Positions 43,583 to 51,800 of a DNA stretch of 64,000 bases are shown here, piece after piece. Source of the DNA: Shewanella sp. MBTL60-007 (GTDB lineage Bacteria; Pseudomonadota; Gammaproteobacteria; Enterobacterales; Shewanellaceae). Location of the stretch: positions 1 to 64,000 of the forward strand of contig NZ_BPET01000022.1 of the NCBI RefSeq assembly GCF_019654915.1, given 5' to 3'. Within the stretch, counting starts at the first letter, position 1. Every line of letters begins with the position of its first letter. Made by a program: the position numbers and the translations under genes. The notes under the pieces are model-generated. The model did not search any database and was not told the origin of the DNA. It saw only the letters and a program-made list of their open reading frames with translations.

Positions 43583-45217
43583 ATGGAATCTCAACGCAAT
43601 ATATTGCTGATCGGTTTGCTGTTTGTCAGCTTCCTACTGTGGCAACAGTGGCAAGCAGATAAAGCTCCTCAACCGGTGGCAGCAGCTCAAACTCAATCTT
43701 CAATCCCTGCTTCAACGGTTGCTGACGCTCATAGCTCAGACGTACCTGATGCCGATTCAGCTGTACCAGAAACGGTTACCGCATCAAAAGAGCTAATCAC
43801 AGTTATTACTGACCAACTAGAGATCAAAATTGACCCTGTTGGTGGTGATATAGTTTACTCAGCCCTTCTTGCTCACAAGCTTGAAGAAAATGGAGACGAT
43901 CCATTCGTTCTTCTTGAGCAGACAAATGATATCTACTATATCGCGCAAAGTGGCCTAATCGGCCGTGACGGTATTGATAGTAGTGTTAAAGGTCGAGCTC
44001 ACTTTGACAGTGCTTCACGTGAGTACAAATTGACTGATGGTCAAGACACACTAAACGTTCCTTTGACTTACGTTAGTGACAAAGGTGTGACTTACACCAA
44101 AGTATTTGTCTTCACTCGTGGTAAATACAACGTCGCTGTTGATTACAAAATTAACAACACTTCAGATGCACAGCTTCAAGTTCAAATGTATGGACAGATC
44201 AAGCACAGCATCAAGAAGAGCGAAAGCAGCATGATGATGCCAACTTATCGTGGCGCAGCGTTCTCAACTGCTGATGTTCGCTACGAGAAGTACAGCTTCG
44301 ACGATATGGTAGATAAAAACCTAGATGACTCAACACTAGGTGGCTGGGTAGCAATGCTGCAGCACTACTTCGTATCGGCTTGGATACCACCAGCTGCTGA
44401 GAAGAATATTATCTTCTCTAGTGTAAAAAATGGACTCGCGAATATTGGTTTCCGTGGTGAGCTACAAGATATCGCACCTGGCGCTGAAAAAACGATTTCA
44501 GCTGAGTTCTATGTTGGTCCTAAAGATCAAAAAGCACTATCAGCGCTTTCTCCATCGCTAAACCTAGTAGTTGATTATGGCTTCCTATGGTGGTTAGCAG
44601 TACCTATCTACAAACTATTGATGTTCTTCCAATCAATCGTTGGTAACTGGGGTATCGCTATTATCCTAATCACATTAACTGTTCGTGGTCTGCTATACCC
44701 GCTAACGAAAGCGCAATACACCTCTATGGCGAAAATGCGTAATCTACAGCCTAAGCTTGCAGATCTAAAAGAGCGTTTTGGTGATGACCGTCAAAAGATG
44801 GGTCAGGCTATGATGGAACTGTACAAGAAAGAGAAAGTAAACCCTATGGGTGGCTGTCTTCCAATCTTGCTACAGATGCCAATCTTCATCGCACTATACT
44901 GGGTACTACTAGAAAGTGTTGAATTGCGTCACGCGCCATTCATGCTATGGATTACTGACTTATCAGTTCAAGATCCTTACTACGTGCTACCTATCCTAAT
45001 GGGTATCTCGATGTTCATTATGCAGAAGATGCAGCCAATGGCACCGACGATGGACCCAATGCAAGTTAAGATGATGCAGTGGATGCCAGTGATCTTTACC
45101 GTATTCTTCCTATGGTTCCCAGCAGGTCTGGTTCTATACTGGTTGGTAGGTAACTTAGTGGCGATTACGCAGCAGAAAATTATCTATGCTGGTCTGGAGA
45201 AAAAAGGGTTAAAATAA
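43583..45217 (+). CDS. yidC: membrane protein insertase YidC
   Basis: The 544-residue inner-membrane insertase starts [23 protein letters not shown] (first membrane helix), then a large periplasmic beta-sandwich domain (about 60-330). The conserved 60-kDa insertase domain is C-terminal (about 345-535), with [24 protein letters not shown] and the coiled hairpin [21 protein letters not shown]. Length equals E. coli YidC (548). A good terminator follows. Confidence 0.98.
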   Translation: MESQRNILLIGLLFVSFLLWQQWQADKAPQPVAAAQTQSSIPASTVADAHSSDVPDADSAVPETVTASKELITVITDQLEIKIDPVGGDIVYSALLAHKLEENGDDPFVLLEQTNDIYYIAQSGLIGRDGIDSSVKGRAHFDSASREYKLTDGQDTLNVPLTYVSDKGVTYTKVFVFTRGKYNVAVDYKINNTSDAQLQVQMYGQIKHSIKKSESSMMMPTYRGAAFSTADVRYEKYSFDDMVDKNLDDSTLGGWVAMLQHYFVSAWIPPAAEKNIIFSSVKNGLANIGFRGELQDIAPGAEKTISAEFYVGPKDQKALSALSPSLNLVVDYGFLWWLAVPIYKLLMFFQSIVGNWGIAIILITLTVRGLLYPLTKAQYTSMAKMRNLQPKLADLKERFGDDRQKMGQAMMELYKKEKVNPMGGCLPILLQMPIFIALYWVLLESVELRHAPFMLWITDLSVQDPYYVLPILMGISMFIMQKMQPMAPTMDPMQVKMMQWMPVIFTVFFLWFPAGLVLYWLVGNLVAITQQKIIYAGLEKKGLK

Positions 45218-45235
45218 CCTTTAGCTCTGACTAAC

Positions 45236-45272
45236 AAAAAGCGGTCTAATACTGAGTATTGACCGCTTTTTT
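45236..45272 (+). terminator. yidC terminator
   Basis: AAAAAGCGGTC/GACCGCTTTTTT stem continued, after a bulged T, by an inner stem AATAC-TGA-GTATT; U-tract present. Confidence 0.88.
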
Positions 45273-45333
45273 GCTTTCTATGTAGAGACAATATTTTTTA
45301 CTTCACCTGAAAATCAAATTAGGAAACACAGTA

Positions 45334-46695
45334 ATGACTACAGATACTATCGTGGCACAAGCGACCGCTCCCGGACGTGGTGGCGTAGGTATTATTCGCG
45401 TATCTGGCGACTTAGCGAGTAATGTTGCTATGGCCGTTTTAGGGCATATCCCTAAAACTCGCTACGCAGATTACTGTGATTTTAAAGATGAAACAGGTGA
45501 AGTGATTGACCAAGGCATCGCGCTATTCTTTAAAGGTCCAAACTCCTTTACCGGTGAAGATGTACTCGAGCTGCAAGGCCACGGCGGTCAAATCGTTCTC
45601 GACATGCTCATTAAGCGTGTGATGGAAGTCGATGGGCTGCGTATTGCAAAACCCGGTGAATTCAGCGAACAAGCTTTCATGAATGACAAGCTTGACCTTA
45701 CTCAGGCCGAAGCGATTGCCGACCTAATTGATGCGACCAGCGAACAGGCCGCTAAAAGCGCTCTAAACTCACTTCAGGGTGAATTCTCAACTCAAGTACA
45801 TGATCTGGTAGAAAAGGTCACAAATCTACGCTTATACGTCGAGGCTGCGATTGATTTCCCAGATGAAGAGGTCGATTTCCTATCTGACGGTAAAATTGCC
45901 GCCTCTTTAAATGGGATTATTAGCAAACTCGATGGTGTTCAAGCTAGCGCTAAGCAAGGCTCAATTATTCGAGAAGGCATGAAGGTAGTGATTGCGGGTC
46001 GCCCTAACGCTGGTAAATCTAGCCTATTGAATGCCCTCGCTGGTAAGGAGTCTGCTATTGTCACCGAAATTGCAGGTACCACTCGCGATGTACTGCGTGA
46101 ACATATCCATTTAGACGGTATGCCATTGCATATTATCGATACTGCAGGCCTGCGTGATACCGCCGATACGGTAGAGAAAATAGGCATCGAGCGAGCTTGG
46201 GATGAGATAAAAACCGCCGATAGAGTACTGTTTATGGTCGATGGTACGACGACCGATGCCGTTGATCCCCACGAAATCTGGCCAGACTTTATCGATCGCC
46301 TTCCAAATAACTTAGGTGTGACAGTCGTGCGTAACAAAGCCGATCTTACTGGTGAAGATCTCGCTATAACGCAAGAAGCCGGACACAGCATCTACCGGAT
46401 CTCAGCGAAAACAGGCTTAGGCGTAGAAGAGCTAAAGCAACACCTGAAATCACTAATGGGTTACCAGAGCAACCTTGAAGGCGGCTTTATTGCCCGTCGT
46501 CGCCACTTAGAAGCCTTAGACTTAGCTAGCAGCCATTTAATGCTAGGTAAAGAGCAGTTAGAAGTGTATCAGGCGGGCGAACTACTTGCCGAAGAGTTAC
46601 GTATGTGTCAGATGGCACTCTCAGAGATCACTGGTAAGTTCACCTCAGATGATCTGTTAGGTAAGATCTTTAGCTCATTTTGTATCGGTAAGTAA
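45334..46695 (+). CDS. mnmE: tRNA uridine-5-carboxymethylaminomethyl modification GTPase
   Basis: The 453-residue protein partners MnmG to make the cmnm5U34 modification. It has an N-terminal tetrahydrofolate-binding domain ([21 protein letters not shown]), an inserted G domain with [14 protein letters not shown], the DTAGLRD switch and NKAD, and the C-terminal CIGK catalytic motif. It matches E. coli MnmE (454). Its partner mnmG lies 5 kb to the right across oriC. Confidence 0.98.
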   Translation: MTTDTIVAQATAPGRGGVGIIRVSGDLASNVAMAVLGHIPKTRYADYCDFKDETGEVIDQGIALFFKGPNSFTGEDVLELQGHGGQIVLDMLIKRVMEVDGLRIAKPGEFSEQAFMNDKLDLTQAEAIADLIDATSEQAAKSALNSLQGEFSTQVHDLVEKVTNLRLYVEAAIDFPDEEVDFLSDGKIAASLNGIISKLDGVQASAKQGSIIREGMKVVIAGRPNAGKSSLLNALAGKESAIVTEIAGTTRDVLREHIHLDGMPLHIIDTAGLRDTADTVEKIGIERAWDEIKTADRVLFMVDGTTTDAVDPHEIWPDFIDRLPNNLGVTVVRNKADLTGEDLAITQEAGHSIYRISAKTGLGVEELKQHLKSLMGYQSNLEGGFIARRRHLEALDLASSHLMLGKEQLEVYQAGELLAEELRMCQMALSEITGKFTSDDLLGKIFSSFCIGK

Positions 46696-46772
46696 AACTT
46701 AGACTCCAGTCCCCAGTTTAGATATTAATTGTTATAGTCTGATATCAATAGATTGCTACTCAATTAATGAAG

Positions 46773-46804
46773 AAATGCCACTAGTTACCCTAGTGGCATT
46801 TTTT
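46773..46804 (+). terminator. mnmE terminator
   Basis: Perfect 12-bp stem AAATGCCACTAG/CTAGTGGCATTT with a TTACC loop and T-run, 77 bp after the stop codon. Confidence 0.85.
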
Positions 46805-46829
46805 CGCTCTTTTCCTTAGCTTTAGTCTA

Positions 46830-46934
46830 CTAAGCACTATTATTCAGCTCACCAACGGAACAGGCAGCCATAGCCTCACCCAGCAGGCCTTCACGCTCAG
46901 CTTTCACCGGAGAAATATAAATAATCCCGGTCAT
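46830..46934 (-). pseudogene. possible gene remnant or small ORF
   Basis: An open frame of 34 codons beginning MTGIIYISPVKAEREG and ending GELNNSA. Protein-like sequence continues upstream of the ATG for seven codons (ALTQVYGFA) before a stop, which suggests the C-terminal end of a decayed gene rather than an intact small gene. No Shine-Dalgarno was seen. I cannot identify the family. Confidence 0.25.
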
Positions 46935-47048
46935 AGCAAAGCCATATACTTGCGTTAAAGCTATCGGTTATAGCTCAAAAATACCGAATCCTTTCCTCTA
47001 CACCACTTCATCTAGCAGCAATGAATTACTCCCTCATCAAACAGGAGG

Positions 47049-47397
47049 GATCAATAACACCAGCAACCTAGAGATAAGATCTTTGTTTGTGTATATATTG
47101 AAATAAATTATGGTGAGGAATGTGGAGAAAAGAACATTCCTCCTAGAAGACACGCAAAATAAACCACTTCAACTGAAAGCAATGATCGAGATCATTAAAG
47201 CTCATATAAGTATCAACAGAGATATCAACAAGCAAAGTTGATCTGTGGATAGTTCTAGATCAACTACAGACACAACATGCAACAAATTGATTTTTAACAA
47301 AAATATAGCCATACCATTTAAGATCTCAATCTGATTATTTTCCAAATCAATCGATCTTTATTAATAAGTTATACTCAGAAAAATTATATTCATGATC
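47049..47397. other. GATC-rich, hairpin-rich non-coding stretch (SeqA/DnaA-type)
   Basis: Nine GATC sites in about 350 bp lie in a gap of about 1.2 kb with no convincing gene (46805-48021). The AT-rich sequence includes AATGATC-GA-GATCATT (47181-47196), an inverted repeat GTTGATCT/AGATCAAC (47237-47264) whose loop holds a near DnaA box TGTGGATAG (47244-47252), and AT-rich tracts. It resembles the composition of oriC 4 kb away but has no exact DnaA box. It may be a SeqA/DnaA-binding locus or a decayed origin copy. The rest of the gap (47400-47860) shows nothing recognisable. Confidence 0.4.
47115..47142. repeat. stem-loop in the mnmE-pilin gap
   Basis: Perfect 9-bp arms GAGGAATGT (47115-47123) and ACATTCCTC (47134-47142) with a purine-rich 10-nt loop GGAGAAAAGA. 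It lacks a U-tract. It may be part of a non-coding RNA or a DNA cruciform. Confidence 0.45.
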
Positions 47398-47868
47398 CGA
47401 ATTTAATAACTGTTCCATTTTGAGAGTAAAAAGCGATGAATTTTCCCAAATAGAGCCAGCTTTTTCCGCAATTTCACGTTAGTAGATCCCATCGACTCAA
47501 CAGGCTTTTCGATACTAGATTTATTAGGTCTTCGAGTATGCTTGTGTCCGGATTTTTTGTGGGCTCTTGCGGACCCAAAAGCGAGTTAACTATAGCTATT
47601 TACCGCTAGGCAGATATTTAGCCTTGTACACAATAGTGATGATGTCTAATTACATAATAACGGCAGATGGCCACCATGTTTCTCTACTGATATAACGCCA
47701 TAAATAGGATAGGTTCAACTCTGTAGTTAACAGAGTGAAGTAAAATTTAACCAGTCTGAAAGGTAGAATAATGTGCCGAAATTAGCAGATAAAATTGTAA
47801 CTACTGTTTTGACCTTTTACTCTAAACCCGATGCTTATAGAGGTTAGCCTTTCGCTAATTAGCACTTT

Positions 47869-47884
47869 GGTTCCACGTGAAACC
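47869..47884. promoter_or_regulatory. parS-like site 4 (two end mismatches)
   Basis: The 14-bp core GTTCCACGTGAAAC is identical to the Bacillus-type parS core TGTTCCACGTGAAACA; only the two outermost bases differ (G and C instead of T and A). It lies 3.5 kb from oriC in non-coding DNA, so it is a credible fourth ParB site. Confidence 0.65.
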
Positions 47885-48021
47885 CTTACTAACTAAAATA
47901 AAAAACCTTTAAAATCATACGCATAAAGTAATACAGTTAGTTACTAATAAGTAAGAGCTAATCTATGCCTATTCACTTCTAAAAAAATAAGTGACTCATG
48001 GCATTTCAAAAGTGAATAGCA

Positions 48022-48552
48022 CTAGCAACCAGAATCGACAATCTCAAATACTGGAGGTGTGGTAGGGCTAGCAGCCTGTGTGTATTTAAGGTAACAATTA
48101 TCACCGCTATACTTTTTTGTCTGCGTCATGAAGCGAATGAAATTATCACCGCCGTTATTATGAAAGTACCAGTCCGCAGAACGCTCAGGATGAAATTGTG
48201 AATCTTCAAATTTAGCAAGAATCAGCTTACTCCAACTATTAGCAGCATCAGCAGCTGGATAACCATAGGCTAAATGAATTTTTTGGCCATCGATAATAAT
48301 GACATTCTCTTCAGAGCTTGGATCATTTTTATCTTCTGGTGGCTTGTTCTGCAGTCCTTGTAATACAGATTTAGGGTAAAGCACACTCATAGCACCATGC
48401 ATCTCAGCCTGTAGGCCTTTCAAAGAAGAGATTCTGGCATCAGACTGAAGTTCAATAAAACGAGAAGCAGCAATAACACTGAGTATCGCGAGAACAATAA
48501 TGACCACAACTAATTCAATCAGTGTAAATCCATTTTTTTTCATTAAATTCAT
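48022..48552 (-). CDS. type IV pilin-like (MSHA-type) prepilin
   Basis: The 176-residue protein has a short prepilin leader (MNLMKKNG or MKKNG) and the type IV/pseudopilin methylation motif with cleavage before F: GFTLIELVVVIIVLAILSVIA, including the conserved E5. The C-terminal part contains C-terminal cysteines (DNCYLK and VDSGC) that could form the pilin D-loop disulfide. It resembles MSHA pilins, which are common in Shewanella and Vibrio, but no other pilus gene is nearby, so it is an orphan needing PilD and assembly genes elsewhere. Neither of the two ATGs (48552, 48543) has a clear Shine-Dalgarno. Confidence 0.8.
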   Translation of the reverse strand: MNLMKKNGFTLIELVVVIIVLAILSVIAASRFIELQSDARISSLKGLQAEMHGAMSVLYPKSVLQGLQNKPPEDKNDPSSEENVIIIDGQKIHLAYGYPAADAANSWSKLILAKFEDSQFHPERSADWYFHNNGGDNFIRFMTQTKKYSGDNCYLKYTQAASPTTPPVFEIVDSGC

Positions 48553-48635
48553 CGTTTTATTGACTAAGAAGAAACTGCATTATATTGAATAATTTAAAAT
48601 GAATACAGTTCATATTTATCAGGTTAAACCTGCCA

Positions 48636-48746
48636 CTAATGCTTAGCGAGATTCAGCCTTAGAAAGCGATGTAGCACAGAATAGATAGCTTGAAATGAGC
48701 TAGCAATATCAACCTCATCTTGACTCAGCAACTCAAGCGTAAACAA
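48636..48746 (-). CDS. unassigned small ORF
   Basis: A 36-codon frame from a TTG (48746), reading LFTLELLSQDEVDIASSFQA and ending LRLNLAKH. It is strongly amphipathic and protein-like, and the open frame continues a few codons upstream without an ATG. It may be a remnant or a non-canonical small protein. No family is recognised. The rest of the 303-bp gap 48553-48855 holds nothing clear. Confidence 0.2.
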   Translation of the reverse strand: MFTLELLSQDEVDIASSFQAIYSVLHRFLRLNLAKH

Positions 48747-48855
48747 AGCCTGCCAATTCAGTGATGAGTTTTACAAGCTGTATCACTTTCATTCCATTTT
48801 GATCACGGTAAAATCCGCGCCTTGTTTGATTCCACACCTTTTAAATAGCTTATTT

Positions 48856-49500
48856 ATGATGATCGATCTGGCCTTATTACCACTTTATTTAACCACTGTA
48901 GTGGCCCTTCTACTGATCCCCGGACCAGACATGCTGCTGATAGCCAGTTCAAGCCTAAGTTATGGCCGTAAAGTAGGTGTTTACGCCAGTTTTGGTAATG
49001 CGACATCTGGACTGATCTTAACCCTGTTGGCAGCCATGGGTGTATCGGCAATTATCGCCATGAACCCGATGGCATTAGAAGTATTACGCATTCTAGGTGG
49101 TGCCTACCTATTAAAGATGGGATGGGACTGTATTCGCAGCTCGGCAGCGGAAGCTCCTGAAATAGAGCAGCAGAATAATCTGGCCAAGCTATTATATCGA
49201 CGCGCGGTAGTCAGTAACTTACTTAACCCTAAAGCATTGATATTTTTTGTATTATTTTTACCCCAATTTGTATCGACTCAACTAACAGCCAGCTCTGGTG
49301 AGCAGATGTTAGCCCTGGGCTTATTACTTAACGTGATGGGGTTAGCTTTTAATCTATTGCTAGTGGCTTTAGTCGGTACGGTAGGTAAACCACTATTGAA
49401 AAATGAGAAATTCAGAACCTATCAAAATAAATTTATGGGCGTGATCTTCTTTGTTTTGGCTATCTGGCTACTGGCTTCTCAGGTTCAAAATATCAGTTAA
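48856..49500 (+). CDS. LysE/RhtB family amino acid exporter
   Basis: The 214-residue inner-membrane protein has about six hydrophobic segments and the LysE/RhtB signature near the N terminus, LLIPGPDMLLIASSSLSYGRKVG, plus NLLNPKALIFFVLFLPQF. Members export homoserine, threonine, leucine or lysine; the substrate cannot be told. The ORF extends to 48799, but homology puts the start at the paired ATG ATG (48856 or 48859). Confidence 0.88.
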   Translation: MMIDLALLPLYLTTVVALLLIPGPDMLLIASSSLSYGRKVGVYASFGNATSGLILTLLAAMGVSAIIAMNPMALEVLRILGGAYLLKMGWDCIRSSAAEAPEIEQQNNLAKLLYRRAVVSNLLNPKALIFFVLFLPQFVSTQLTASSGEQMLALGLLLNVMGLAFNLLLVALVGTVGKPLLKNEKFRTYQNKFMGVIFFVLAIWLLASQVQNIS

Positions 49501-49521
49501 GCTCTTTTATAAAGGACAATA

Positions 49522-49549
49522 AAAAAGCGGGGATTATTCCCCGCTTTTT
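49522..49549. terminator. bidirectional terminator between exporter and nucleoside hydrolase
   Basis: Stem AAAAAGCGGGG/CCCCGCTTTTT with an ATTATT loop between convergent genes. Confidence 0.9.
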
Positions 49550-49558
49550 GGCAAAAGA

Positions 49559-50527
49559 TTAACGATTACCGTATTCAATAATCGTTTCACGATAGAGCTT
49601 TAACAACGCTTCATCTCTCACCTTTACACCAACTCGCTGGGCAGTATTAGACGCCCAATCATCGTGCTGATGCTTACGACCGTCAAACTTCTGGATTGTT
49701 AGTCCTTCAGCAGGACCATCGGTAACTACACGAACAGGCCCTTCACGCAGGGTAAATAAAGTAGGATCGATAACGTAGGCTATCGCAGATGGATCATGGA
49801 CATGACATCCCTCTAACCCTACTTTTTCAGAGTAAAATTTAAGATAATAACGACTAATATCCCAAATAAACTGCCCTACTTCACCAGCATCGTCTCTTAA
49901 GTGATCGAGATAATCTTTACTGAAGAAACTCTCCTCTGTGACGTCTAGACCAATAATTACCACTGGCCAAGCTGCAGTAAATACTTTATCAGCAGCATGT
50001 GGATCGTCATGAATATTCGCCTCAGCATAAGGAGTAACATTACCACGGTGATTATTCTCACCGAAGGCCCCGCCCATAATCACGACCTCCTTAACTAAGC
50101 CAGCTATCTCAGGTGCAGCGTCTAACGCCAACGCTAAGTTAGTTAAAGGCCCAACGGCAACTAAGGTGATCTCACCTGGCTCGGCTTTAACCGAGTCGAT
50201 AATATATTGATAAGCAGGACGAGGATCGGCTGTCACAGTTAGATCGGTAGGCGCATGAACATCACCAAATCCAGTTTCACCATGAACGACTACTGTAGGC
50301 CCCACAGGATCACGTACAATAGGTCTATCAGCGCCCTTCGCGACATCTGCACTAAATCCATACTTTTGTTTTAAAAACAGAGCATTATTAGTACCATTCT
50401 CGATAGTCGCATTACCAAAAACTGTCGTAATACCTTTCAGTTCTATTGCTGGATGCCCTTCGGCAAACAGGATAGCCATAGCATCATCAATCCCCGGATC
50501 GGTATCGAGAATTATTTTATTTGTCAT
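49559..50527 (-). CDS. inosine-uridine preferring nucleoside hydrolase family protein
   Basis: The 322-residue enzyme has the calcium-binding DTDPGIDDA motif at 8-16, the VAVGPLTNLALAL block and the VHDPSAIAYV block with the catalytic-site His/Asp. Such enzymes hydrolyse ribonucleosides to base and ribose; specificity among purine and pyrimidine substrates is not predictable. It is monocistronic and divergent from mioC, with a 375-bp gap. Confidence 0.93.
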   Translation of the reverse strand: MTNKIILDTDPGIDDAMAILFAEGHPAIELKGITTVFGNATIENGTNNALFLKQKYGFSADVAKGADRPIVRDPVGPTVVVHGETGFGDVHAPTDLTVTADPRPAYQYIIDSVKAEPGEITLVAVGPLTNLALALDAAPEIAGLVKEVVIMGGAFGENNHRGNVTPYAEANIHDDPHAADKVFTAAWPVVIIGLDVTEESFFSKDYLDHLRDDAGEVGQFIWDISRYYLKFYSEKVGLEGCHVHDPSAIAYVIDPTLFTLREGPVRVVTDGPAEGLTIQKFDGRKHQHDDWASNTAQRVGVKVRDEALLKLYRETIIEYGNR

Positions 50528-50673
50528 TTTATTCGGATCCTAATCATTACAATTTATCTAGTGTAGGTGGCCGTAAGATACCTTTATAAGCCATTGATTA
50601 ACGTGATATAGATTTTAAGCTAAATAAACTATTTCAAACCTAATGCCTATTTCAGTGAAAAATTGGCCAATCT

Positions 50674-50707
50674 GCTGTTAATGTAGCTAATAAGCTACAT
50701 TAACAGC
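50674..50707. repeat. 15-bp perfect inverted repeat upstream of mioC
   Basis: Arms GCTGTTAATGTAGCT and AGCTACATTAACAGC enclose an AATA loop with no mismatch. No U-tract follows, so it is not a standard terminator. It lies in the gap between the divergent nucleoside hydrolase and mioC genes, about 200 bp before mioC. The remaining part of this gap shows only a weak promoter-like TTGGCT-N17-TATAAG. Confidence 0.6.
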
Positions 50708-50902
50708 TGTCAAACCTAGCCCACTGCAAATCAATCTCACTGAAAACACCATAGAAAATTAACGACAAAACAGACCGAGCTTAGAGATCATAATTACAAT
50801 TTCACTTATGATGCATACAGGTTATTGGCTGTAAATAATGCACTATATATAAGCTGTAGCAGTCAACAACCCTCTGTTTGACACAAATTATTAGGATCGA
50901 TC

Positions 50903-51343
50903 ATGGCAAAAGTAGACATTTTAGTAGGTACCACACTAGGCAGTGCGGAGTATGTAGCGGATGAAATATCCGATCAGTTAGGTGATTTAGGTCATGAAAC
51001 GATTGTGCATCTTGCTGCAAATCTAGACGAACTGAGTAAAGATTCTCTATGGTTAATCGTATCTTCGACTCATGGAGCCGGGGATCTTCCCGATAATATC
51101 GTGCCATTTTTCGATGAGATCCAAGCTAAAAAACCCGATCTCAATGGCGTAAAATTCGCGTTGTGTGCCATTGGTGATTCAAGTTATGACACATTTTGTC
51201 AGGGCCCAGAAAAACTGGTTGATGAGCTTATTCAATGCGGTGCAAAAGTCTATGTGGATAAGATCCAGATCGATGTTCAATACGATCCAATTCCTGAAGA
51301 ACCTGCATTAACCTGGCTTTGCGGCTGGCAAGATCAACTTTAA
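50903..51343 (+). CDS. mioC: flavodoxin-like protein MioC
   Basis: A 146-residue FMN-binding flavodoxin with the phosphate loop VGTTLGSAEYVADE and SSTHGAGDLPDN, as in E. coli MioC (147 aa), which lies directly beside oriC and whose transcription influences the origin. It is reported to be involved in biotin synthase activity. AGGA lies 7 nt before the ATG. The gene transcribes toward oriC, as in E. coli. Confidence 0.95.
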   Translation: MAKVDILVGTTLGSAEYVADEISDQLGDLGHETIVHLAANLDELSKDSLWLIVSSTHGAGDLPDNIVPFFDEIQAKKPDLNGVKFALCAIGDSSYDTFCQGPEKLVDELIQCGAKVYVDKIQIDVQYDPIPEEPALTWLCGWQDQL

Positions 51344-51396
51344 GATCTAATCCCTCGCCTTTTTTACGATTATTCTTCCCAACAACTCACAGATTA

Positions 51397-51723
51397 GATC
51401 AAACTTATCCACATAATAGTTATTAATTTAATAAATATGTGGATAAGCTATTATTTTGATCTGATCAACAGTTGCATTAATTCACATCGGATCTGCTCAA
51501 TGATCCACCCTGTGGATAAATAGCCGATCTATCCCCAAGCTTAATCCAGTTAGATCGCGATCAGATCACAAGATCATTTTGCTGTTAATCATTGAATATA
51601 AAAGACAATTAAAGTTATCCACCGAAAACAGCGATCTTAATAGTAAACATAATAAGAGATCTATATAAAGATCTTAAGATCTATTAAGGCGATCCCCTCT
51701 GATCAAAACAAGCTAAATAGATC
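51397..51723. other. oriC: chromosomal replication origin oriC
   Basis: Seventeen GATC sites lie in about 330 bp between mioC and mnmG. Exact DnaA boxes TTATCCACA occur at 51405-51413 (+), 51438-51446 (-) and 51511-51519 (-), with a one-mismatch box TTATCCACC at 51615-51623. The AT-rich side next to mnmG (51656-51690) has GATCT-led repeats (GATCTATATAAA, GATCTTAA, GATCTATTAA) resembling the E. coli 13-mer unwinding element. Order unwinding element to boxes to mioC is the same as in E. coli. The gap 51344-51800 has no gene. Confidence 0.93.
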
Positions 51724-51800
51724 GTTCACCTTAAGCAAAGCAAATGCTAAAATGCTCTGCTCAGAAACAATTTATCCTTTTACGAATCGAAGGCTGTCGA

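Noticed and set aside
45939..46391. 150-codon frame antisense to the mnmE G domain
   Set aside because: Shadow of mnmE; no independent promoter or ribosome site.
47403..47585. 61-codon minus-strand open frame in the mnmE-pilin gap, very basic
   Set aside because: It has no start codon near its beginning, no ribosome site and no recognisable transposase or other motif; it could be chance in AT-rich DNA.
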